Source: a candidate division CSSED10-310 bacterium (lineage in GTDB: Bacteria; CSSED10-310; JAFGDC01). From it: a stretch of 5,162 bases of DNA. The stretch's first letter is position 1; the number at the start of each line of letters is the position of its first letter. The notes under the pieces are model-generated. The model had not been told where the DNA came from. It made no database searches and was given only the letters and a program-made list of their open reading frames with translations. A program made the position numbers and the translations under genes. The stretch lies in assembly GCA_016932295.1 (NCBI GenBank), contig JAFGDC010000314.1, positions 1-5,162 of the forward strand, read 5' to 3'. This document shows positions 1 to 5,162 of the stretch, piece after piece.

Positions 1-261
1 GGAAAGAGCGCTTCGCCATGTTGCTGTAAAAGATTGAAAGCCAACGCATCATGACGAACATTGCAAGATTCCGGGTACGACCCCGTTGGAAAGAGCGCTT
101 CGCTTTGTTGTTGTGGAAGCTTGAAAGCCAACGCTTCACGACGAACATTACAGGATTCCGGGTACGACCCCGTTGGAAAGAGCGCTTCGCCATGTTGCTG
201 TAAAAGCTTGAAAGCCAATGCATCACGACGAACACTGCAAGATTCCGGGTACGACCCCGTT
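1..261. repeat. Tandem array of three 87-bp repeat units
   Basis: Three head-to-tail units occupy 1-87, 88-174 and 175-261, each exactly 87 bp with no indels. By eye, units 1 and 3 differ at about 4 positions, and unit 2 differs from either at about 10. A block of about 37 bp spanning each unit junction (end of one unit and first 16 bases of the next) is identical wherever complete. Substitutions cluster in the middle. Each unit has a short hairpin (GGGT-ACG-ACCC, e.g. 160-163/167-170). A larger imperfect inverted repeat crosses each junction: CGTTGG at 84-89 pairs with CCAACG at 128-133, with an inner GCTT/AAGC pair at 97-100/117-120. The same layout recurs at 171-220. The period is a multiple of three, so one frame stays open through copies 2 and 3, but copy 1 has an in-frame TGA at 52-54. 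I read the array as non-coding. Since base 1 is already inside the repeat, the array probably extends leftward. Its function is unknown. Confidence 0.93.
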
Positions 262-325
262 GTACGCACGCGCTCCCGCTGCCGGCGCTACGCGCTTCTC
301 CAGCAATCCCCCAAATCCCCTTCCC

Positions 326-346
326 TCAATCCTCAATCCGCAATCC
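326..346. repeat. Short 7-bp tandem repeat (TCAATCC x3, last copy GCAATCC)
   Basis: Three consecutive heptamers (326-332, 333-339, 340-346) are identical except for the first base of the third. Looser relatives with the same AATCC core precede them at about 302-320, giving a pyrimidine-rich tract on the plus strand. Short AATCC/GGATT-type tandem tracts are common slippage-prone intergenic sequence, and no function can be assigned. Confidence 0.7.
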
Positions 347-452
347 ATTGTATGCGTATCCACGACCAATCGGGACGGAAAAACAGTCCAAGGAAAAAGG
401 AACTCCCGTCCTCTCCACCGGTTCAGTATCATGCTGGAGGGCAGCGGGGCCG

Positions 453-466
453 ATCACCACGGTGAT
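453..466. promoter_or_regulatory. Small dyad ATCACC-AC-GGTGAT, possible operator
   Basis: Two perfect 6-bp arms are separated by 2 bp, about 90 bp upstream of the chosen start at 558. The size fits a dimeric regulator site. However, a 6-bp arm is short enough to arise by chance, no second copy is visible, and no regulator gene is adjacent. Confidence 0.2.
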
Positions 467-557
467 GACCCGTCGTCGCATCGTCCGAATTGCACCACGG
501 AGCCTGCTACCGGCCGGGTTACCGTGCCAGAATCCTGTAGCGAAGGTGGGGGAAGAA

Positions 558-1283
558 ATGATGTCATGTAAAAGCGTATTACTCATGATGAGCGCCGCAT
601 TGCTGTTGGTGCCGTTCATGACCGTTCATGCCGAGCCGCTCACCACCGAGGATTTGCTGTTGCTTCACGCGGCCGGAGTGGGTGAAGAGGTCATCCGCGC
701 CCAGGCGGACAGCGCCGGACTGGCTGGTGAATTCACTACCGCAGACCTGCTCCGGCTCAAGGAAGCCGGGTTCAGCGATGCGCTCATGGAATTCATGGTC
801 AAGCGTGCCGCCGCCGGTTCAGACGGAGAACCGGTGGTGAAGCCGGCGGCTGAGTCAGCGCCGCCGGCGTCGTCCGCAGATCCGGCGCAATGCAGGTATC
901 TCGAGGGACTACAAGCAATCAACGACAAGTACGAAGCAGCCACCCGGATCAACATGGACATCCTCAAGTCATCACTGGATGGCTCAATCGTAGAAAGCAT
1001 GATCCGGGATCGGGTGGCTGAATTGGAGGATATCCGGAAGCTGGAGGTTCCCATTCAGGTGATGGGATTCCACGACCGGGTCATCCGCTTCATGGAGCGG
1101 GAAATCACCCTGTACAGGCTGCTCAACAGAGCCTTGCATTCCGATACGGAGGTGCTGGGTGAAGCCCGTACCCTGGCGTTCCAACTGCTGGCTGACGGCA
1201 AGGAAATGTACCAGGAACACAACCGTCTGCGCGGGCAATGCGGCATGACGCCACTGCCAGCCCTCTCCGTATTGAACCTGTAA
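558..1283 (+). CDS. Exported helical protein of unknown function with duplicated N-terminal motif
   Basis: The product is 241 aa if started at ATG 558, and I do not recognise it as a named family. This start is preferred because a purine-rich Shine-Dalgarno-like GGGGGA (548-553) lies 4 bases upstream, and because it opens a classic Sec signal peptide: a basic residue at K5, a hydrophobic core at about 7-20, and a VHA cleavage site after A25. The frame stays open upstream to 348, but that extension would bury the signal. The mature N-terminus has two copies of a helix motif (TTxDLLxLxxAG) at 29-40 and 60-71, offset by 31 residues, resembling the short helical repeats seen in many exported bacterial proteins. 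An Ala/Pro-rich linker (about 84-110) follows, then a helical, charged domain (about 111-230). The mature protein has only two cysteines, C112 and C228, bracketing that domain, so a periplasmic disulfide is plausible. It lacks a lipobox and later membrane segments, which suggests a soluble periplasmic or secreted protein. It is convergent with the RSH gene. Confidence 0.82.
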   Translation: MMSCKSVLLMMSAALLLVPFMTVHAEPLTTEDLLLLHAAGVGEEVIRAQADSAGLAGEFTTADLLRLKEAGFSDALMEFMVKRAAAGSDGEPVVKPAAESAPPASSADPAQCRYLEGLQAINDKYEAATRINMDILKSSLDGSIVESMIRDRVAELEDIRKLEVPIQVMGFHDRVIRFMEREITLYRLLNRALHSDTEVLGEARTLAFQLLADGKEMYQEHNRLRGQCGMTPLPALSVLNL

Positions 1284-1291
1284 TACTTCCC

Positions 1292-1319
1292 AAAAATGCC
1301 GCACCGACCGCGCCCGGTG
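1292..1319 (-). terminator. Possible weak intrinsic terminator of the RSH gene
   Basis: On the minus strand, a hairpin with 5-bp arms (CACCG/CGGTG, plus-strand 1302-1306 and 1315-1319, 8-base loop) is followed a few bases later by five Ts (plus-strand A run 1292-1296). It sits about 45 bases past the RSH stop, in the 79-bp gap between the convergent genes. The stem is short and the T run is not immediately adjacent, so this is tentative. No counterpart with a T run is seen for the plus-strand gene. Confidence 0.33.
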
Positions 1320-1362
1320 TTGATACGGAAGGACTACTGATTGTCGACGGTACCTGGCGTGA

Positions 1363-3612
1363 TCATCTGATGGTGACGCTGGTCACGCTGTCCAGGGCGC
1401 GCACCCTTTCCAGCATGGCCTCGGTGTCCGTTAGTTCGGAAATGCGCATGGTGAATGTTCCCATTACCCTGGAGCCATCCGTGATGGTCATCGATTGACT
1501 GGTGAGACTGATATTGAAATAGCTGAGGATGTCTATGATGTCCTTGAGCAGGTTGCGTCGTTCCTCGCCCAGGATATGGAATTCGAAGATGCTGCTCAGC
1601 GGCTCTCGTTTCCAGAAAGCAGGCACCAGGTTATACGCATTGAATTCCAGATGGTGCCTGATATTGCCGCAACTCTTCTTGTGCACCGCCGCGCCACGCT
1701 CCCTGATGAGGAGCGCCACGATGTCATCCTGGAAGAATGGCCGGCAGCACAACTTGATTGATACCGGCATGGGGAAACGTATGTTCTCCAGTCCGATCAA
1801 TGGATGCGGTGGATGGTGTTCCCTCAGAAATGCCGTGACATGCTCTGCCAGGTACGCCCTCAGCCTCGCGGTATCGCCCGTGATGCGAGTGAAGTCAGGC
1901 TCGTTGGCGGGTGAAACCAAGTGTCTGGAAACCATATAGGAGAGCAGGTGACGGAGTTCCTCATTGTCCAGGTACGGCACCAGGAAGGACAGGATATGCT
2001 GGTAGAAGAATCTGCCGTAAAAGACGTCACGGCACAACTGATCGAGACTGGCATAGCCGAGGTCGGCGGTGATGCGGTCCCAGCGCTTGTGGGTTTTGTT
2101 CATGGCGAACTGGAAACGGTGCAGGAAGTTCACCAGTTGTGTCCAACCCGCTTCCGGAGTGCGCTCGTCGAACCTGCGCAAACCGCGCTTCACGGCCAGC
2201 TTGGCGCGTTCTGTCCGGACTACTCCCAGCCAGCTCACCTTGGGAGTCACATCCACATCCGTTCTGATCATCACCCGGTCGCCGCTGCGCAGGATGGTGC
2301 CCAGGCTCATCTCCTTGCCGTTGATCAGTGCATCTTCAGCCTGGTTGCCGATGTCGGTATGGATATGGTACGCGAAATCCAGCGCCGTACTGCCTTCCGG
2401 CAGCTTGATACTCTGGCCCTGCGGCGTGAATACATCTATTTCAGGAAAGAACAATCTTTTGGTGAGGTCGGTGATGGTTTCCGATTGCACCTCATCCAGG
2501 TTCTTCACCAAATCCTCGTTCAGCCAGCCCAGGCGTCGATCCTTCTCCCGTCCCAATTTGGTGATGATGCCATGGAAACCGTGATCGGCCATCTCCTGAG
2601 TCCGGATCATGCATTGAATTTTCTTGCCGGATGGCACCCGTATCACCGAATGGAGGGAACGGTACTCGTTAATCTTGGGGTTGCAGATAAAGTCCTTGAT
2701 CATCAGAGGAAGATGGGTAAAGAGATTATGGACCACGAACAGAGTGAGAAAACACAACTGTTCGTTGGCGACGATTATCTCCAGGTTGTAGGCGGCCACC
2801 TCGTCGATCTGTGAGGGCAGGTAGCCCCCGTCCCGCAACAGGGAGTGGATTTCGTAGAGGTGCCGGGCGAAAATCCGCACCTTGCCGAATTCCACATTGC
2901 GCCGCGCGAGTTCCAGCCGCACCATGTCCTCCAACTGCCGGAACTCCTTCGCATTCACCGAATCGCGAGCGCGGACAGCCTCCTCCAGCGCCTCATACTC
3001 CTCGGGAAAGATGTTCTTGAATGCCAGGTTCTCCATGCGTCGGTTGATTTCAAACAGGCCCAGCCGGTCGGCGAGAGGGATATAGAACTTCACTGTTTCC
3101 CGCGCGATCCGCAATTGCTTGTCTTTACGGAAGACGTTCAGTGACTGGATGTTGTGGTAGCGATCGAAAATCTTGATGACGAGAATCCGGGCATCGTTGC
3201 GGGCCGCCTCGCCCAGCAGGAACATCAAGGTGCGTCCCTTACTGGCCAGAGGATTCTCACCGGGCTGTGATTTCAACTTGGTCAAGCCGTTCACCAGGGA
3301 CATCACCTCGTCCCCGAACAATTTCCGCATCTTGCGGGGCGTGACCCCCAGCTTGGAATCCGCATCCTCGAGGGTGTCATGCAGCAGCGCCGCGGCCACC
3401 GAGACGGCATCCATCTTGAATTCGGCGGCCATCTTCGCCACTTCGTAGGGGTGGGAGAAATACTCGGTGACATTGTCCCTGCGCATTTGTCCCTTGTGCG
3501 CCTTGCGCGCGAACTTGTACGCTGTTTCCACCACCGTCAGGTCTTCGTCGGGGTGGGAATCGGCCAAAATGTCCAACAACTGCTGAAGTTGTTCGTCCTT
3601 TTCTCGACTCAT
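1363..3612 (-). CDS. RelA/SpoT homologue (long RSH), probable (p)ppGpp hydrolase with degenerate synthetase domain
   Basis: The product is 749 aa, the usual size for long RSH proteins, which control the alarmone (p)ppGpp in the cytoplasm. ATG 3612 is supported by an AGAGAGGA-type ribosome binding site (plus-strand 3617-3624) 4 bases upstream. All expected domains occur in order. The HD hydrolase (about 25-200) retains R44, H54, H78-D79, E82-D83, D150 and N154, matching the metal and substrate residues known in this family. The synthetase-like domain (about 235-355) is recognisable by KDF (306-308), NPKxN (311-315), SLH (319-321) and IRT (336-338), but key positions are altered. The GRPK motif reads IFAR (247-250), the catalytic Asp aligns with A273 and the nearby Arg with E278, GYQ reads EYR, and the catalytic Glu of E(V/I)QIRT is Q333. 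Then come a TGS domain (about 391-451, with DFAYHIHTD), a helical region, a zinc-finger/RIS motif (C622, C623, H644, C648) and a C-terminal ACT domain (about 675-749). Hydrolysis is therefore likely and synthesis doubtful. It could be a SpoT-like paralogue or a regulatory relative, so I give no gene symbol. Confidence 0.95.
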   Translation of the reverse strand: MSREKDEQLQQLLDILADSHPDEDLTVVETAYKFARKAHKGQMRRDNVTEYFSHPYEVAKMAAEFKMDAVSVAAALLHDTLEDADSKLGVTPRKMRKLFGDEVMSLVNGLTKLKSQPGENPLASKGRTLMFLLGEAARNDARILVIKIFDRYHNIQSLNVFRKDKQLRIARETVKFYIPLADRLGLFEINRRMENLAFKNIFPEEYEALEEAVRARDSVNAKEFRQLEDMVRLELARRNVEFGKVRIFARHLYEIHSLLRDGGYLPSQIDEVAAYNLEIIVANEQLCFLTLFVVHNLFTHLPLMIKDFICNPKINEYRSLHSVIRVPSGKKIQCMIRTQEMADHGFHGIITKLGREKDRRLGWLNEDLVKNLDEVQSETITDLTKRLFFPEIDVFTPQGQSIKLPEGSTALDFAYHIHTDIGNQAEDALINGKEMSLGTILRSGDRVMIRTDVDVTPKVSWLGVVRTERAKLAVKRGLRRFDERTPEAGWTQLVNFLHRFQFAMNKTHKRWDRITADLGYASLDQLCRDVFYGRFFYQHILSFLVPYLDNEELRHLLSYMVSRHLVSPANEPDFTRITGDTARLRAYLAEHVTAFLREHHPPHPLIGLENIRFPMPVSIKLCCRPFFQDDIVALLIRERGAAVHKKSCGNIRHHLEFNAYNLVPAFWKREPLSSIFEFHILGEERRNLLKDIIDILSYFNISLTSQSMTITDGSRVMGTFTMRISELTDTEAMLERVRALDSVTSVTIR

Positions 3613-3754
3613 CAGATCCTCTCTCCACCAATCCTACCATACAGCAAGGCGTGCGTGGCAAGGGACATTTCTGTCAGGAGACGGCCATCCGTGATATGGC
3701 TCGCCGTGATCATCGCCATCTGCCATGCGGCACTCCAGTGACGATATCTTCAAT

Positions 3755-3796
3755 CGGCGGGTATTCGATGACGACAGCTCCGCCGTGAATCCGCCG
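3755..3796. promoter_or_regulatory. Imperfect inverted repeat upstream of the PP-loop gene promoter
   Basis: CGGCGG-gt-ATTC (3755-3766) is mirrored by GAATCCGCCG (3787-3796). This gives ten paired bases with a 2-base bulge and a 20-base spacer. The right arm ends 5 bp before the candidate -35 box, where an activator or repressor site would be placed. The region also separates two divergently transcribed genes, so it could act on both. Its role is inferred from position only. Confidence 0.35.
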
Positions 3797-3801
3797 CGTG
3801 G

Positions 3802-3830
3802 TTGACAGCATGGTGGCGAATTACTAGCCT
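3802..3830 (+). promoter_or_regulatory. Candidate sigma70-type promoter for the PP-loop/aminotransferase unit
   Basis: A perfect -35 hexamer TTGACA (3802-3807) is followed after exactly 17 bp by TAGCCT (3825-3830), which matches the -10 consensus at the first, second and last positions. Transcription would begin near 3837, about 11 bases before ATG 3848. That leaves almost no leader and excludes the GAGGA at 3831-3835 from the transcript, so either the gene starts downstream or a further upstream promoter is also used. Confidence 0.5.
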
Positions 3831-3847
3831 GAGGACATTCTGACGGC

Positions 3848-4687
3848 ATGCCGTTTCTTGACGTATGGGAGGCTCCGGTGGAAGAAAAACTCAAAGGCGA
3901 TTTCACGGTGTGTTACTCGGGCGGCCTGGATTCCACCGCGGTCGGTCTCATCATGGGCCGCAGGTTCGACGGAACGGTCCATCTGTGGACCCTCGATCAC
4001 CGTCTTGGGCATCTTTTCGTGAAATGGTCCCACAAGCATGCCGAGGATCTGGCCCGAGTGTTCGGCGATGAGCGGGTTTTTCATACTATCAATGACATCA
4101 CGGACGTGTTCGCGAAGATCACCCTTCGCAGCCTGCCCGGCGATTTGCGCCGCTATGGTCATTTTATCTGGTGCCTCGGCTGCCAGTTGTCCATGGTGAC
4201 CAAGCTGATCATCTACAACCTTGAGCGCCGGATCCCGCGTGCCTTTCTTTGCAGTTCACTGGGTGGGGAATACGCGGTAATGTCGATGCGATCCACCATC
4301 CGTGAAAAGAAGCGGATCTATTTGAATTACGGCATCCGGTTCAGTACTCCCCTGATCGAGGAGAAAATCGACAAGTCGGAGGAGCGCCGGCTGCTGCAGG
4401 AAGCGGGAATCTGGGTCGGGATGCGGTTCAGGCGCGGAGTGCACGGCGTCCAGCCCATCTGTCTACCTGGACTGCAGCACATTGGAGATGTCTTGTTCGA
4501 TTGGCATACCACCTACGATCCGGAGAAGGTCGCCGCGTATATACGCTCAAGGGAACCCCTGATGGACAGGTACATCAGGGAGCATTTCACCGGTAAGGGC
4601 AAGGATGTGGACCTTATGGTACAGGAAACCAGGACCCGCCTGCTGCCTTTCGAGCTGGCCGCAATCGCCTCTGAAGGCGGTGCATGA
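3848..4687 (+). CDS. PP-loop (N-type) ATP pyrophosphatase family protein with CxxC, possible sulfurtransferase or amidotransferase-like enzyme
   Basis: The 279-aa product carries the diagnostic PP-loop SGGLDST at residues 24-30, after a short strand (FTVCY). This motif binds ATP and drives substrate adenylylation in the QueC, TtcA, ThiI, LarE and PAPS reductase superfamily. A CxxC lies at C109/C112 (WCLGC), and a third cysteine, C205, sits in a QPICLPG segment. The order of PP-loop, CxxC and a third Cys about 93 residues later resembles the [4Fe-4S] tRNA-thiolating enzyme TtcA, but the motif is SGGLDS rather than SGGKDS and the rest is not clearly TtcA. A segment reading TPLIEEK (167-173) fits the family's late substrate region. 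The exact reaction cannot be assigned. ATG 3848 is the only ATG between the upstream in-frame stop (3830-3832) and the PP-loop. Its nearest SD-like GAGGA is 12 bases away, whereas GTG 3878 has GGGAGG (3867-3872) at 5 bases and would still keep the PP-loop. The gene ends one base before the aminotransferase, suggesting a shared operon and pathway. Confidence 0.87.
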   Translation: MPFLDVWEAPVEEKLKGDFTVCYSGGLDSTAVGLIMGRRFDGTVHLWTLDHRLGHLFVKWSHKHAEDLARVFGDERVFHTINDITDVFAKITLRSLPGDLRRYGHFIWCLGCQLSMVTKLIIYNLERRIPRAFLCSSLGGEYAVMSMRSTIREKKRIYLNYGIRFSTPLIEEKIDKSEERRLLQEAGIWVGMRFRRGVHGVQPICLPGLQHIGDVLFDWHTTYDPEKVAAYIRSREPLMDRYIREHFTGKGKDVDLMVQETRTRLLPFELAAIASEGGA

Positions 4688-4688
4688 C

Positions 4689-5162
4689 ATGGTGGTGCCT
4701 CGTTTCAGTCCACCGGTGACGATCGGTGACCTGGTGAAGATGGCCATCCAGTTCCCTCGTTCACGGTGCCGGAAGGACCTGGTGGAGCAATTCGAACGCG
4801 CTTTCGCCGGATTCCTGGAATGCGACCGGGTGCTCGCCGCACCGTCCGCAAGGATCGCCCTTCAGGTTGGGCTGGAAGAGCTGAAGACGTCCGATCGTGA
4901 TGAGGTCATCGTGCCTTCCTTCACCTATGCCGCGATGCCGGCGGCCATACACGCCGCGGGTTGCCGTCCGGTCTTCGCCGACATCACTCCCGATACATTC
5001 CATCTCGATGCCCGATCCGTCGAGTCGCTCATTACTCCGCGCACCCTCGCGGTCATCCCCACCCACCTCTTTGGACAACCCTGCGACCTCGAACCCATCC
5101 TCAACCTGGCGGAATCCCGCCGTATCCTGGTCATAGAGGATTGCGCCCAGTCCTGCGGGGCC
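4689..5162 (+). CDS. DegT/DnrJ/EryC1/StrS-family PLP aminotransferase, N-terminal part (truncated by window end)
   Basis: An open frame of 158 codons runs from ATG 4689 to the last base without a stop, so the gene is cut by the window edge. It reads as the N-terminal part of a fold-type I PLP enzyme of the family that transaminates keto-sugars bound to nucleotides, and related substrates, in the cytoplasm. Recognisable elements are the cofactor-phosphate region APSARIALQVGL (51-62), the strand block VIVPSFTYAAMPAAI (73-87) with GCRPVFADI (91-99), the THLFGQPCDL block (125-134) and VIEDCAQSCGA (148-158), where D151 and Q154 are the expected PLP-contacting residues. The catalytic lysine normally lies further downstream and is not visible. 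The start follows the PP-loop stop by one base, and an AAGGCGG-like site (4673-4679) about 9 bases upstream serves as ribosome binding site. Such genes are common in O-antigen, capsule, aminosugar and antibiotic clusters. The exact substrate is unknown. Confidence 0.93.
   Translation, partial: MVVPRFSPPVTIGDLVKMAIQFPRSRCRKDLVEQFERAFAGFLECDRVLAAPSARIALQVGLEELKTSDRDEVIVPSFTYAAMPAAIHAAGCRPVFADITPDTFHLDARSVESLITPRTLAVIPTHLFGQPCDLEPILNLAESRRILVIEDCAQSCGA

Larger units (their letters stand above)
262..557. other. Intergenic region with no convincing gene
   Basis: This stretch of about 300 bases separates the repeat array from the exported-protein gene. Open frames exist here, including an in-frame upstream extension of the 558 gene. 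Their translations are rich in Arg, Pro and Ser, show no recognisable domain, and lack a good ribosome binding site. The visible structure is limited to a 7-bp tandem repeat (326-346) and a 14-bp dyad (453-466). A promoter for the 558 gene should lie here, but I cannot point to a convincing -35/-10 pair. Confidence 0.6.

Noticed and set aside
1..261. CRISPR array
   Set aside because: The units are 87 bp and similar along their whole length, with no alternation of identical repeats and unique spacers, and no cas genes are nearby.
61..465. Open frame over the 87-bp repeats encoding a Cys-rich repetitive peptide
   Set aside because: It stays open only because the period is a multiple of three. 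Copy 1 is interrupted by TGA at 52-54, no ribosome binding site precedes the ATG, and the tail is Arg/Ser/Pro-rich with no domain.
348..557. N-terminal extension of the exported-protein gene from ATG 348
   Set aside because: It would put about 70 low-quality residues ahead of an otherwise ideal signal peptide, and ATG 558 has the better ribosome binding site.
1921..2814. Long plus-strand open frame of 297 codons opposite the RSH gene
   Set aside because: It is antisense to a well-supported conserved coding region, shows no recognisable domain, and is explained as a shadow of the codon bias of the RSH gene.
3634..3906. Minus-strand open frame of 90 codons covering the divergent promoter region
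   Set aside because: It overlaps the candidate promoter and the start of the PP-loop gene on the opposite strand, and its translation has no recognisable features.
4761..5078. Minus-strand open frame of 105 codons at the right end
   Set aside because: It is antisense to the aminotransferase reading frame, whose DegT-family motifs are unambiguous.

Overview
The window is bacterial DNA of moderately high GC with tightly packed genes. The long stringent-response homologue and the general codon style suggest a proteobacterium, possibly a gammaproteobacterium. That placement is an inference, because no rRNA, tRNA or lineage-specific gene is present.

Layout from left to right. (1) Positions 1-261 hold three tandem copies of an 87-bp repeat. 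The array probably continues to the left of the window. (2) Positions 262-557 carry no convincing gene, only a short 7-bp tandem repeat and a small dyad. (3) A plus-strand gene (558-1283) encodes an exported, mostly helical protein of unknown function with a duplicated N-terminal helix motif. (4) Convergent to it, a large minus-strand gene (1363-3612) encodes a full-length RelA/SpoT-type protein. Its HD hydrolase residues are intact, but its (p)ppGpp synthetase domain is degenerate. (5) A divergent intergenic region (3613-3847) contains an inverted repeat followed by a sigma70-like promoter. (6) That promoter faces a two-gene plus-strand unit. The first gene is a PP-loop ATP pyrophosphatase with a CxxC plus a distant third cysteine (3848-4687). 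The second, starting one base after its stop, is a DegT/DnrJ/EryC1/StrS-type PLP aminotransferase (4689 onward) that runs off the right edge.

The PP-loop and aminotransferase genes are probably co-transcribed, and they look like the start of a small-molecule or sugar biosynthesis cluster extending beyond the window. The RSH gene probably contributes (p)ppGpp breakdown rather than synthesis. The most noteworthy items are the hydrolase-only-looking long RSH, the TtcA-like cysteine layout in the PP-loop protein beside an aminotransferase, and the structured 87-bp repeat array. I see no CRISPR array, insertion sequence, phage gene or RNA gene, and nothing that by itself proves a new system.
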